Source: Macrostomum hystrix (lineage: Eukaryota > Platyhelminthes > Macrostomidae). From it: a DNA stretch of 64,000 nt. The stretch spans positions 30,162,501 to 30,226,500 of the forward strand of contig CATNEN010000038.1 of assembly GCA_950097015.1 (NCBI GenBank), written 5' to 3'. The notes beneath the pieces were generated by a model. It was given only the letters and a program-made list of their open reading frames with translations, was not told where the DNA came from and did not search any database. This document shows positions 23,610 through 35,299 of this stretch, one piece after another. The position numbers were made by a program, and so were the translations under genes. Position 1 is the first letter of the stretch. Each line of letters begins with the position of its first letter.

Positions 23610-24965
23610 AGGATATTGTAATGTGTTGTCTCTGGTTAATGTCCTGTGTTGTGTCTAGTTAATGTCCTGTGTTGCCTCTGGTTAATGTCCTGTGTTGTGT
23701 CTAGTTAATGTCCTGTGTTGTCTCTGGTTAATGTCCTGTGTTGTGTCTAGTTAATGTCCTGTGTTGTATCTAGTTAATGTCCTGTGTCGTCTCTGGTTAA
23801 TGTCCTGTGTTGTGTCTAGTTAATGCCCTGTGTTGTCTGTAGTTAATGTCCTGTGTTGTGTCTAGTTAATGCCCTGTGTTGTGTCTAGTTAATGCCCTGT
23901 GTTGTGTCTAGTTAATGTCCTGTGTTGTGTCTAGTTAATGCCCTGTGTTGTGTCTAGTTATTGTCCTGTGTTGTGTCTAGTTAATGCCCTGTGTTGTGTC
24001 TAGTTAATGCCCTGTGTTGTGTCTAGTTAATGCCCTGTGTTGTGTCTAGTTAATGTCCTGTGTTGTGTCTAGTTAAAGTCCTGTGTTGTGTCTAGTTAAT
24101 GTCCTGTGTTGTGTCTAGTTAATGTCCTGTGTCGTGTCTAGTTAATGTCCTGTGTCGTGTCTAGTTATTGCCCTGTGTTGTGTCTAGTTATTGCCCTGTG
24201 TTGTGTCTAGTTAATGCCCTGTGTTGTGTCTAGTTAATGCCCTGTGTTGTGTCTAGTTATTGCTCTGTGTTGTGTCTAGTTATTGCTCTGTGTTGTGTCT
24301 AGTTATTGCCCTGTGTTGTGTCTAGTTATTGCTCTGTGTTGTGTCTAGTTATTGCCCTGTGTTGTGTCTAGTTAATGTCCTGTGTTGTGTCTAGTTATTG
24401 CCTTGTGTTGTGTCTAGTTAATGTCCTGTGTTGTGTCTAGTTATTGCCCTGTGTTGTGTCTAGTTAATGTCCTGTGTTGTGTCTAGTTATTGTCCTGTGT
24501 TGTGTCTAGTTAATGTCCTGTGTTGTGTCTAGTTATTGTCCTGTGTTGTGTCTAGTTATTGCCCTGTGTTGTGTCTAGTTATTGCCCTGTGTTGTGTCTA
24601 GTTAATGTCCTGTGTTGTGTCTAGTTATTGCCCTGTGTTGTGTCTAGTTATTGCCCTGTGTTGTGTCTAGTTATTGCCCTGTGTTGTGTCTAGTTAATGT
24701 CCTGTGTTGTGTCTAGTTAATGCCCTGTGTTGTGTCTAGTTAATGTCCTGTGTTGTGTCTAGTTATTGCCCTGTGTTGTGTCTAGTTATTGCCCTGTGTT
24801 GTGTCTAGTTATTGCCCTGTGTTGTGTCTAGTTATTGCCCTGTGTTGTGTCTAGTTAATGTCCTGTGTTGTGTCTAGTTAATGTCCTGTGTCGTCATGTA
24901 ATACCCTGTGTTGTCCAGTAATGTCTAGTGTTGTGTCTAGTTAATATGTTGTGCTGTCAGGTAAA
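23610..24965. repeat. 23-bp minisatellite, ~58 copies
   Basis: Units contain TGTTGTGTCTAGTTAATGTC, with AATG/ATTG and GTCC/GCCC variants. It begins within 20 nt of the exon-16 acceptor in intron 15. Confidence 0.95.
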
Positions 24966-25424
24966 ATTTCTTGAATATCACACTATGCTGCCGAGATTAT
25001 AACACATGATATTTCACTAAGCAAAAAAAATTACCCTTAATTTTAAAACATCATTAACACAAAAATTTAAAGAAAAAATTCGAAATATATCATGGACTTC
25101 AGTACTGTCGTAAAAATACGAACCATTTGCTTAAAAAGAATTTCTACTTTTGCCATTCTACGTTTTACTTTCAGGCGCACACAAATGCTTATAGTGTCTG
25201 GCTGACATGACATGTCAATCACAACTTGAAATGCCAACATGGAAACTTATTATTTACTTCAAAACGTCAAGCCAATGGCCTTTTTTAATTGAATGTACAT
25301 TTTAGGCTAAGAGAAAGTTGTTAGTCAAGTTAACTTAGGAAATATTTCCCTGAAGTGCCGAAAACTGCTAAATCAATACAGCTTTTAGAGTTTTTTATAG
25401 TGTTTGGGGATTTAGAGTTTATTC

Positions 25425-25815
25425 AATATTGGGATCTGTGATCCATCTAATATGAGGATCTGGGATCTATCTAATATGAGGATCTGGGATCTATCTAATA
25501 TGAGGATCTGGGATCTATCTAATATGAAGATCTGGGATCTATCTAATATGAGGATCTGAGATCCATCTAATATGAGGATCTGAGATCTATGTAATATGAG
25601 GATCTGGGATCTATCTAATATGAGGATCTGAGATCCATCTAATATGAGGATCTGAGATCCATCTAATATGAGGATCTGGGATCTATCTAATATGAGGATC
25701 TGGGATCTATGTAATATGAGGATCTGGGATCTATGTAATATGAGGATCTGGGATCTATGTAATATGAGGATTGGGATCTATCTAATATCATGATTATTAG
25801 ATTGGGATTGGGATT
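25425..25815. repeat. 24-bp minisatellite, ~15 copies
   Basis: Units contain GGATCTGGGATCTATCTAAT. It lies in intron 15. Confidence 0.94.
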
Positions 25816-26175
25816 GGGATCTATACTATAAGAATATAGAATTTGTCTAATATGTGTAATATGGGACAAGACCCTTAAAAGCAGATCGATCACATAATAT
25901 TCCACAAAATGAACAGCCCATAGTTTACTATAGCACCGTATTTGTACAACATTAAATGTAAGAGCAGCATAAAAGGATCTATTGAGCAGCCCATCTGGAA
26001 GCCACATCAAAGTCCATATCTACACGTAGCAAGGCTTTGCTATTAATTGAGTAGGGCTTCATAAAATACGACAGGCGGATATGAGCACAGGCCTACTATA
26101 AATCAGCAAAGTATGATTGTTAGATGTTTTCTAAACTAGAATGTAAATGATTGACCTTATGTTTACAACTGAGCC

Positions 26176-26486
26176 ACATTCATTCATTTCATTCATTTCA
26201 TTCATTTCATTCATTTCATTCATTTCATTCATTTCATTCATTTCATTCATTTCATTCATTTCATTCATTTCATTCATTTCATTCATTTCATTCATTTCAT
26301 TCATTTCATTCATTTCATTCATTTCATTCATTTCATTCATTTCATTCATTTCATTCATTTCATTCATTTCATTCATTTCATTCATTTCATTCATTTCATT
26401 CATTTCATTCATTTCATTCATTTCATTCATTTCATTCATTTCATTCATTTCATTCATTTCATTCATTTCATTCATTTCATTCATTT
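26176..26486. repeat. Perfect 9-bp satellite, ~34 copies
   Basis: Unit ATTCATTTC, with no visible interruption over about 310 bp. It lies in intron 15. All frames read as tripeptide repeats (SFI, HSF, MNE) and are not genes. Confidence 0.97.
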
Positions 26487-26744
26487 GTAATAATCTTAAC
26501 TTGGCCAGTGAAGACTGAACCTTAACTAATTTTACAATATCTCATTAGCATTTTAACAAGGATACGGGATAGACAGGCATACGCAGATAGCAACTGAAGG
26601 TTGTTTCACGTTAAATGCGATCATGTGTCTAGATAAAGAACAGGCCCGTTCAAAAGTATAATAATAATTTGAGGGATCAGAAGATTAGCCATAAAATATA
26701 TAGTGAATCGGCAAAGTCAATGATCATTGGACTAGAGCTCTGAA

Positions 26745-27910
26745 AAACCAAGGGATTGGCCCTAAAATATCTTGGGATTGACCCTGAATGGTGAGGGGAT
26801 TAGCTCTGAAGGATCAGTGCACTTGCCCTGAAGGATTTTGGGATTGGCCCTGAAGGATCTTGGGATTAGCCCTGAAGGATCTTGCGATTAGCCCTGAAGG
26901 ATCTTGGGATTGGCCGTGAAGGATCTTGGGATTAGCCCTGAAGGATCTTGGGATTAGCCCTGAAGGATCTTGGGATTGGCCGTGAAGGATCTTGGGGTTA
27001 GCCCTGAAGGATCTTGGGATTAGCCCTGAAGGATCTTGGGATTGGCCGTGAAGGATCTTGGGATTAGCCCTGAAGGATCTTGGGATTAGCCCTGAAGGAT
27101 CTTGGGATTGGCCGTGAAGGATCTTGGGGTTAGCCCTGAAGGATCTTGGGATTAGCCCTGAAGGATCTTGGGATTGGCCGTGAAGGATCTTGGGGTTAGC
27201 CCTGAAGGATCTTGGGATTAGCCCTGAAGGATCTTGGGATTGGCCCTGAAGGATCTTGGGATTGCCCTGAAGGATCTTGCGATTAGCCCTGAAGGATCTT
27301 GGGATTGGCCGTGAAGGATCTTGGGGTTAGCCCTGAAGGATCTTGGGGTTAGCCCTGAAGGATCTTGGGATTAGCCCTGAAGGATCTTGGGATTGGCCGT
27401 GAAGGATCTTGGGATTAGCCCTGAAGGATCTTGGGATTAGCCCTGAAGGATCTTGGGATTGGCCGTGAAGGATCTTGGGGTTAGCCCTGAAGGATCTTGG
27501 GATTAGCCCTGAAGGATCTTGGGATTGGCCGTGAAGGATCTTGGGGTTAGCCCTGAAGGATCTTGGGATTAGCCCTGAAGGATCTTGGGATTGGCCCTGA
27601 AGGATCTTGGGATTGCCCTGAAGGATCTTGCGATTAGCCCTGAAGGATCTTGGGATTGGCCGTGAAGGATCTTGGGGTTAGCCCTGAAGGATCTTGGGAT
27701 TAGCCCTGAAGGATCTTGGGATTGGCCGTGAAGGATCTTGGGGTTAGCCCTGAAGGATCTTGGGATTAGCCCTGAAGGATCTTGGGATTGGCCGTGAAGG
27801 ATCTTGGGGTTAGCCCTGAAGGATCTTGGGATTAGCCCTGAAGGATCTTGGGATTGGCCCTGAAGGATCTTGGGATTGCCCTGAAGGATCTTGGGATTGG
27901 CCCATAACCA
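26745..27910. repeat. 22-bp minisatellite with higher-order structure
   Basis: Unit GGATCTTGGGATTAGCCCTG plus AA. Three unit types (AGCCCTG, GGCCGTG, GGGTTAG) alternate in a ~66-bp trimer. A marker GATTGCCCTG recurs at ~27261 and ~27612. It lies in intron 15. Confidence 0.94.
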
Positions 27911-28575
27911 TCAGATGATTGACTCTAAAGGATCGGATGACTGACCCTGAACGATCAAAGTATTTTCCTTGAACAATCAGATTCAGACCCTGATGAAGCA
28001 CTAGCTCTACGGCACTGAAGTACCAAGTAAGAGACTGTTTAAAAATGTATTAAAACGACACCGTTGTACATAACTAAATGATAAACTCAAGAAGCGAAAT
28101 AAATAAATTATCCACTATCCAGCATAGCTGAGTAACAAGCTCTCAACCCATTCGCTAATACCAAACCGAAATCTCGACACGAATTTTGCCTCAGGCAGGA
28201 AAGACAAAATCCAAAAGACAAATCTCAGACTCAAGCAGAGGAGAATTCCCAAGAGGCTAGCGACCCGTGTTTTGGGCTAAAGAAGATTAACGACAGCCAG
28301 CTATAGGTAGATTCAGGTGCATTATGACAATATAGAGCGGCTTAGAAAATAGATCAGAGAAGGATTATTAGTGAAAAAATGTTCGACAAAATAAAAACAC
28401 AAAGGAAATTGCGGTACTGATGTAAGACTGAAAAAATTATCAACAGTAGAAAGACCAAGGGGTATTCAAATACTCACATAATTATTTATCTCCCAAATTA
28501 TTCAACCCATTGCCAGTAAAATCTAGAAAATGTGCTACCATTTTTCGTTCAATCCGATGAAACAACTTCCAGAAC

Positions 28576-29644
28576 GGGGTCGTTTCACAAACCCTAATTT
28601 TCACAACGTCGCAAGATACACACTTTCATAAGCCCTAAATTTCATAGACCCTAATTTTCACAACGTCGAAAAGTCGTGCACAGAAACTTCACAAGCCCTA
28701 AATTTCACAAGCCCTAAATTTCACAAGCTCTAAATTTCACAAGCTCTAAATTTCACAAGCCCTAAATTTCACAAGCCCTAAATTTCACAAGCTCTAAATT
28801 TCACAAGCTCTAAATTTCACAAGCCCTAAATTTCACAAGCCCTAAATTTCACAAGCTCTAAATTTCACAAGCCCTAAATTTCACAAGCCCTAAATTTCAC
28901 AAGCTCTAAATTTCACAAGCCCTAAATTTCACAAGCTCTAAATTTCACAAGCTCTAAATTTCACAAGCTCTAAATTTCACAAGCCATAATTTTCACAAGA
29001 CCTAATTTTCACAACGTCGAAAAGCCATGCACAGAAACTTCACAAGCCCAACGCTTTTAGGCGTTGTGAAATTATGGCTTGTGAAATTTAGAGCTTATGA
29101 AATTTTGTGCATGCCTTTTAGGCGTTGTGAAGTATAGAATAATACCCGTTTCTAAATAAACGTTGAGGACGCGTTTCTTGGCCAAGGCGAAGCCGAGGCC
29201 CAGAAGCGCAGTCCTCAGCCGTTCCAAGGCCATAGACAACGATTTCAGGGGGGGGGTATTATAGCATTTAATCCTAAAGCTTGGCCCGGCTCCCGAGATT
29301 GCACTACTAAAACTGTTTACAGTAACTGTGACCATAGACTATATGTTTAATCGGCCTAGGCCGTTAAATGACTGGCTTAGGCCAGTTAAATAATAAATAC
29401 ATAGAATTAACAGCCAATAGGCCGGGCCAAGCTGGGGATTAAATATAGGGCTTGTGAAATGTAGGTGTTGTGAAATCTGTGGCATTGCTTATTTTCGACG
29501 TTGTGAAATTTAGGGTTTGTGAAATTTAGGGCTTATGAAAGGATCTGGTTTAGACGTTGTGAAATTTAGGGTTTGTGAAATTTAGGGCTTATGAAAGGAT
29601 CTGGTTTAGACGTTGTGAAAATTAGGGTCTGTGAAAGCGACCAC
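28576..29644. mobile_element. Foldback / MITE-like DNA element
   Basis: The two ends are inverted copies: GGGGTCGTTTCACAAACCCT at the left, and at the right the reverse complement of GTGGTCGCTTTCACAGACCC, both followed by TAATTTTCACAACGTC. Flanks TCCAGAAC and TCCAGAAT would be an 8-bp target-site duplication with one mismatch. The left arm carries a 16-bp tandem expansion. No transposase is present, so it is non-autonomous. An 8-bp duplication and GTGGTCGC ends suggest hAT (inference). Confidence 0.6.
28690..28990. repeat. 16-bp array inside the foldback element, ~19 copies
   Basis: Unit CACAAGCCCTAAATTT, with a CTC variant. It is derived from the subterminal repeat of the foldback element, and inverted copies (AAATTTAGGGCTTATG) lie in the right arm. 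Confidence 0.93.
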
Positions 29645-31170
29645 TCCAGAATTACAAATCATCGACATTGTCTAGATATTCAACGATTCTGCTCACAAAA
29701 TTTATTAATATAACCATGTCGGCTATAAGTCTTGATTATTTTAGATTGATTAAATTGTTAATTTTTGTCCTTGTCACCAGGGTCTTTCAACAAGAATCGA
29801 TGAATATCACGACGATGCCTTACATTTATTGGAGAGATGAAAACACTCAACATGTCCCATCTTCGAATAGTCGAATATTGACGATGAAGCACTCTTAAAT
29901 GTCAGTCTAAGCGTAGATATTGATGATTTTTCCTTCCTTCTTCTAGGAGAAAAATCTATCTAGAATTATTAATAAAATATCTAGCGCGTGCTTCTCTCGC
30001 TGCTTGCTTATTAATCACTATTGCAGTTACACGATAATTATTAAAAATTGATTTCATCGTGTCTTAATGCAGTAAGTTATTAAAAGGCCGTATTAACTAT
30101 GTGATGTTTTCCTGTGTCAATAGGGATAAATTAGCATCCATTATATTCCTTAATCTATATGCCGATAGATTAGCAATCCACTCTATTCCTTTATCAAAAT
30201 GCGGATAGATTAGCAATCCATTCTACTGTCACATACTTATCTTTATTGTTATATTTCTTACTGTTTTCTTATTTTAATCCTTATCCTTGATAGAAGGATT
30301 TATGGGGTGGCTTTCGATCTTCAGACTCTATCTGTTAGATAAAATATCATATTATAAAAAATATTAGTACTTACTTTATAAAGCTGTCAATCAAATAACA
30401 CGACTTGTGTCAGATGAAAAAATGCATAAAAATTGCAAATTGTTTTCTAATGTCACGCACGAAAGGCTCAGATATAGAAAAATGTGGTTTATAATCAGCT
30501 AAGAGAAGTAGGTGTGAAATGAATGAAGGCCTCATTCTGATTGGCTAGGCTTCATAACCAAATTCCTCATCACGCTGCGTGTGACACTCGTTCAGTTAGA
30601 AAACGAAGTGCCTGGGATTACTAGTGGTCTGTCTCTGTCTCCCTAATCCCTAATTCGATGTTAACAAGAAAATCTCGCGGATCAACTAAGATCCACGTTG
30701 AAGGAAATGAAAATAAGATGAAATCTGGAATTCATTTATGACCGATGCTAATTACGAGCGTCCTTAACAACATATTGCGTTCTATTCAATTTCCAGTACG
30801 CGATAATGGGATTATTCAATTAGATCAACACGTACGATTAATAAGAATCTTTTTACGGGAAGAGCAACGAGAATTAATCTCAGTATGAACTGGACCGTTA
30901 GTAATAAAGAAACTGAAATACTTCAAAAAACGTAAAAAAAACTAAAAATCTGCCGAACTAATAAAAAATAAAAAGTATTCGTCGATAAATTTCTTGTTTA
31001 AAATGATTTTCATATAATCTACTTACCCGAGTCACGTGATATATCATCTTGCAATTTTCAATAACAAATAGAGGTTTAATTAAATTTTATAATAAACATC
31101 TGTCTACTTATCACACTACTTAAAGTAGAAATAAAAGTTTATAAAAGTACAAATAGGTTAATTCGCTAAC
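29645..31170. other. Intron 15, donor-side unique region
   Basis: Contains two opposite copies of the dispersed motif (29674-29690 and 29784-29812). At 30125-30225 there are three inverted relatives of the intron-10 38-bp unit (GATAGATTAGCAATCCA). Otherwise AT-rich, with no gene seen. Confidence 0.6.
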
Positions 31171-31326
31171 CTGTTCAGACAGTCGTTCAAACATGCCCTG
31201 CAATCGGGACAGTTCAGCTAGTAGACGCTTTGGAAAATCAATCTGCTTCTGTTCAACCAGGTGCTTGCCGGTGGCGGAAACGTACTGCAGATCTGGCTGT
31301 AGCTCATTCAGCAATGCCGATACGCT
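31171..31326 (-). CDS. Dystrophin-like exon 15, spectrin repeat
   Basis: 156-bp phase-0 exon (residues 1518-1569), acceptor ACTATTATGCAG, donor GTTAGC. The sequence runs GKHLVEQKQIDFPKRLLAEL then SRLQGMFERLSEQ. It aligns with dystrophin GRQIVQKKQTENPKELDERV and LKLHYNELGAKVTERKQ, directly continuing exon 14 in the same order as the vertebrate rod. Confidence 0.93.
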
Positions 31327-31499
31327 CTGCATAATAGTAGCGAGATTTTTTAGGTTATTTAAAAACGAGTTGAAAAGATTTTTTTTATTTTGGGGCAGTA
31401 AGAACACATTTAAAATAAAATTTCATATTTTAAAATTCTGAAGACATTCTAGTGAAATGTGGACAATGTGGACTTAAAAAACTAATTATTACTAAAAAA

Positions 31500-32528
31500 C
31501 CTACAAAGTCAACAAATCTCACCATGTTGACAACCAAATCACAAAATCTCACCCCGAAGACTACAAAATCACTAAACTTCACCCTAAAGACTACAAAATC
31601 ACCAAATCTCAACCTGAAGACTACAAAATCACCAAATCTCAACCTGAAGACTACAAAATCACCAAATCTCAACCTTAAGACTACAAAATCACCAAATCTC
31701 ACCCCGAAGACTACAAAATCACTAAAACTCACCCTGAAGACTACATAATCACTAAACCTCACCCTGAAGACTACAAAATCACCAAATCTCAACCTGAAGA
31801 CTACAAAATCACCAAATCTCAACCTGAAGACTATAAAGTCACCAAATCTCACCCTGAAGACTACAAAATCACCAAATCTCACCCTGAAGACTACAAAGTC
31901 ACCAAATCTCACCCTGAAGACTACAAAATCACCAAATCTCACCCTGAAGACTACAAAATCACCAAATCTCACCCTGAAGACTACAAAGTCACCAAATCTC
32001 ACCCTGAAGACTACAAAGTCACCAAATCTCACCCTGAAGACTACAAAATCACCAAATCTCACCCTGAAGACTACATAATCACCAAATCTCACCCTGAAGA
32101 CTACATAATCACCAAATCTCAACCTGAAGACTATAAAGTCACCAAATCTCACCCTGAAGACTAAAAAATCACCAAATCTCACCCTGAAGACTACAAAGTC
32201 ACCAAATCTCACCCTGAAGACTACATAATCACCAAATCTCACCCTGAAGACTACAAAGTCACCAAATCTCAACCTGAAGACTATAAAGTCACCAAATCTC
32301 ACCCTGAAGACTACAAAATCACTAAACCTCACCCTGAAGACTACAAAATCACCAAATCTCACCCTGAAGACTACATAATCACCAAATCTCACCCTGAAGA
32401 CTACATAATCACCAAATCTCAACCTGAAGACTACAAAGTCACCAAATCTCAACCTGAAGACTATAAAGTCACCAAATCTCACCCTGAAGACTACAAAATC
32501 ATCAAATCTCACCCTGAAGACTACATAC
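31500..32528. repeat. 30-bp minisatellite, ~34 copies, reaching the exon-14 donor
   Basis: Units contain ACCCTGAAGACTACAAAATC and ACCAAATCTC. It fills intron 14. The last unit runs straight into the donor (GTATGTAGTCTTCAGGGTGA on the transcribed strand). The 419-codon minus ORF is a repeat translation. Confidence 0.96.
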
Positions 32529-32766
32529 CTCAGCAAACTCTTTAGTTCTTTGCACATCTTCAGGCTCAATAGAAAGCAGATCCAGCAGGTGCAGACGGTC
32601 ATTAAGCGATTCCAGTTCTCGCCTAACTCGATCCAATTTCGGTTCAAAATCAGCCGGTCGTTGAAACCTGTTATAGAGCTTGGCGACATAGTCGAAGCTG
32701 GCCCGAAGATTATCGCGAACGCCTTCTAGACGAAGGGCGGCGTCGCGGTTTCCTGTGGCCATGTGC
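32529..32766 (-). CDS. Dystrophin-like exon 14, spectrin repeat
   Basis: 238-bp exon, acceptor CAATTTCTGCAG, donor GTATGT, phase 2 in and 0 out (residues 1438-1517). YNRFQRPADFEPKL and LHLLDLLSIEPEDVQRTKEF align with dystrophin FRLFQKPANFEQRL and LPALETKSVEQEVVQSQLNH. This is the best internal anchor for dystrophin identity. The donor is fused to the first unit of the intron-14 minisatellite. A 419-codon open frame overlapping this exon in another frame is repeat-driven. Confidence 0.94.
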
Positions 32767-32889
32767 CTGCAGAAATTGGGATGTTTAAAAAAGAATGTCA
32801 AATTTTCAAAGAGGCTTGTCTAATGTTAAATAATCACCTGAGATAACAAGGGATGCATCCTAAAATTGTGAGATTTTAGTAAAATAATT

Positions 32890-34080
32890 TCATAGAATGA
32901 TGCCTTGTGAACGCTGGTTCAATGATGAGATTTTGAGACCACGGGTTCAATGGTGAGATTTTGAGACCGCTGGTTAAATGGTGAGATTTTGAGACCACTG
33001 GTTCAATGGTGAGATTTTGAGACCGCTGGTTCAATGGTAAGATTTTGAGACCACTGGTTCAAGGGTGAGATTTTGAGACCACTGGTTCAATGGTGAGATT
33101 TTGAGACCACTGGTTCAATGGTGAGATTTTGAGACCGCTGGTTCAATGGTAAGATTTTGAGACCACTGGTTCAAGGGTGAGATTTTGAGACCACTGGTTC
33201 AATGGTGAGATTTTGAGACCACTGGTTCAATGGTGAGATTTTGAGACGACTGGTTCAATGGTGAGATTTTGAGACCACTGGTTCAATGGTGAGATTTTGA
33301 GACGACTGGTTCAATGGTGAGATTTTGAGACCACTGGTTAAATGGTGAGATTTTGAGACCACTGGTTCAATGGTGAGATTTTGAGACCACTGGTTCAATG
33401 GTGAGATTTTGAGACGACTGGTTCAATGGTGAGATTTTGAGACCGCTGGTTCAATGGTGAGATTTTGAGACCACTGGTTCAATGGTGAGATTTTGAGACG
33501 ACTGGTTCAATGGTGAGATTTTGAGACCACTGGTTCAATGGTAAGATTTTGAGTCCACTGGTTCAAGGGTCAGATTTTGAGACCACTGGTTCAATGGTGA
33601 GATTTTGAGACGACTGGTTCAATGGTGAGATTTTGAGACCACTGGTTCAATGGTGAGATTTTGAGACGACTGGTTCAATGGTGAGATTTTGAGACCACTG
33701 GTTAAATGGTGAGATTTTGAGACCACTGGTTCAATGGTGAGATTTTGAGACGACTGGTTCAATGGTGAGATTTTGAGACGACTGGTTCAATGGTGAGATT
33801 TTGAGACCACTGGTTCAATGGTAAGATTTTGAGTCCACTGGTTCAAGGGTCAGATTTTGAGACCACTGGTTCAATGGTGAGATTTTGAGACGACTGGTTC
33901 AATGGTGAGATTTTGAGACCACTGGTTCAATGGTGAGATTTTGAGACGACTGGTTCAATGGTGAGATTTTGAGACCGCTGGTTCAATGGTGAGATTTTGA
34001 GACCGCTGGTTCAAGGGTGAGATTTTGAGACCGCTGGTTCAATGGTGAGATTTTGAGACCACTTGTTTAGAAGGAGAGAT
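32890..34080. repeat. 28-bp minisatellite, ~42 copies
   Basis: Units contain GAGATTTTGAGACCACTGGT and TCAATGGT. It fills intron 13, from about 120 nt after the exon-14 acceptor side to about 55 nt from the exon-13 donor. Confidence 0.96.
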
Positions 34081-34133
34081 TTCGAGACAATGGCCAATGG
34101 AAAAATTGAAAGATAAAAGCAGAATCTACTTAC

Positions 34134-34342
34134 TTATCATAAGTCTCATCCAGTCGCTTGAGTGTCTCCCTGTGCTGCTGAATCTCAACTCTTAGAGTTT
34201 CAGCCTCAGCGGGACAATCCGCAGCCAGCAATTCGGCTTCCATTTTGTTAGTCATGAAATCTTCGGCTGCTGGCAGCCATTCTTGCATTGCCTGAGTGCG
34301 CCGTTCCAGATCCTGGATGCTGTCAAGATTCGAGCTCAAGAC
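34134..34342 (-). CDS. Dystrophin-like exon 13, spectrin repeat
   Basis: 209-bp exon (residues 1369-1437), acceptor ACTCTCATAG, donor GTAAGT, phase 0 in and 2 out. VLSSNLDSIQDLERRTQAMQ then EWLPAAEDFMTNKM is helix A with the EWL..AEDF motif typical of dystrophin repeats. ETLRVEIQQHRETLKRLDET is helix B. The frame runs into TAA only beyond the donor. Confidence 0.88.
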
Positions 34343-34552
34343 CTATGAGAGTTTTAAGATTTAATAGCTAAGCGGCTGTTGTCTCAGATGTCTCAGATGC
34401 ATGGACTGAATGAAATATCAGTCCAGCGACAAGAAATGATCTCAATCAATAGACTACTGCGTATTAATCTTACCAAAGAGACTAAATTCTCACAACCAAA
34501 GAATAAAGTCTCACCACCGTCTACCTGTGTCTAATTTCTTAGCACAAACTAA

Positions 34553-34740
34553 AGTCTCACCCTACGGACTTAAACCTCACCCTACGGACTGAAATCTCAC
34601 CCGACGGACTGAAATCTCACCCTACGGACTGAAATCTCACCCGACGGACTGAAATCTCACCCTACGGACTGAAATCTCACACAAAGGACTGAAATCTCAC
34701 ACAAAGGACTGAAATCTCACACTAGAGACAACTGAAATCT
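34553..34740. repeat. 20-bp minisatellite, ~9 copies
   Basis: Unit CTGAAATCTCACCCTACGGA. It lies in intron 12; decayed units continue to the exon-12 donor. Confidence 0.92.
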
Positions 34741-34826
34741 CAGCCTATGTAAAACATCTCATTGAGCTGACTTAATCCTCATTTAAAATCTGAAATCTCA
34801 CGCCACAGACTACCAACGCTACAAAC

Positions 34827-35186
34827 CTCCATCTGATCGTCAACCCGCTGCTTGGCGGTAGTCAGCTCCCTAGTGTAATCCTGAAACGATTGCACAGCCT
34901 TCTTCGCTTCAAGCTCAACATCGTCCTGAGACAGCGGCTGCTCATCCGATGACGAAGAAGAAGCGACGGTGATTGAGACGGCAGTGGGGGCGGTCGCCGC
35001 AGTCGGAGATGTGTTAACAACTGCATCCTCGTTGATGCTGTTCAGCGATTCGGCGAGCGAGCGAAGCTGCTCTCGTCGCGAGCTGCTGGCCTCGTCTTCG
35101 TAGGACGTGTTGACAGCTTCGAGGCGTTCCAGGTCAGTGCAATAGTCCTCGGCGTCAAGGTGCTCGCGACCGATTGAACTGTCCAC
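34827..35186 (-). CDS. Dystrophin-like exon 12, rod segment with Ser/Thr-rich insertion
   Basis: 360-bp phase-0 exon (residues 1249-1368), acceptor AACATTTCAG, donor GTTTGT. It encodes EDYCTDLERLEAVNTSYED, RREQLRSLAESLNSINEDA, then a Ser/Thr/Ala low-complexity stretch (SITVASSSSSDEQ), then AVQSFQDYTRELTTAKQRVD. The upstream frame runs open through the intronic 27-bp array, so an ORF caller would wrongly extend the exon. The acceptor marks the real start. Confidence 0.84.
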
Positions 35187-35299
35187 CTGAAATGTTGATG
35201 TATAACAGTATAATAGTAATATTAACACCATAATAATACATAAACCAGTTACAGTTACAATGACGGTCATATTATTCTTTGACATAATACATTCACACC

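Noticed and set aside
26131-26525. ORFs of MNE, SFI and HSF repeats
   Set aside because: All frames of a 9-bp satellite are open by composition.
29072-29335. 87-codon minus ORF
   Set aside because: Lies wholly inside the foldback element's centre and arm, with no domain. It does not resemble a transposase.
31430-32689. 419-codon minus-strand ORF (VVFRVRFGDF repeats)
   Set aside because: It is translation of the 30-bp array. It starts inside exon 14 in a different frame from the dystrophin reading frame and is open only because the unit is a multiple of 3 without stops.
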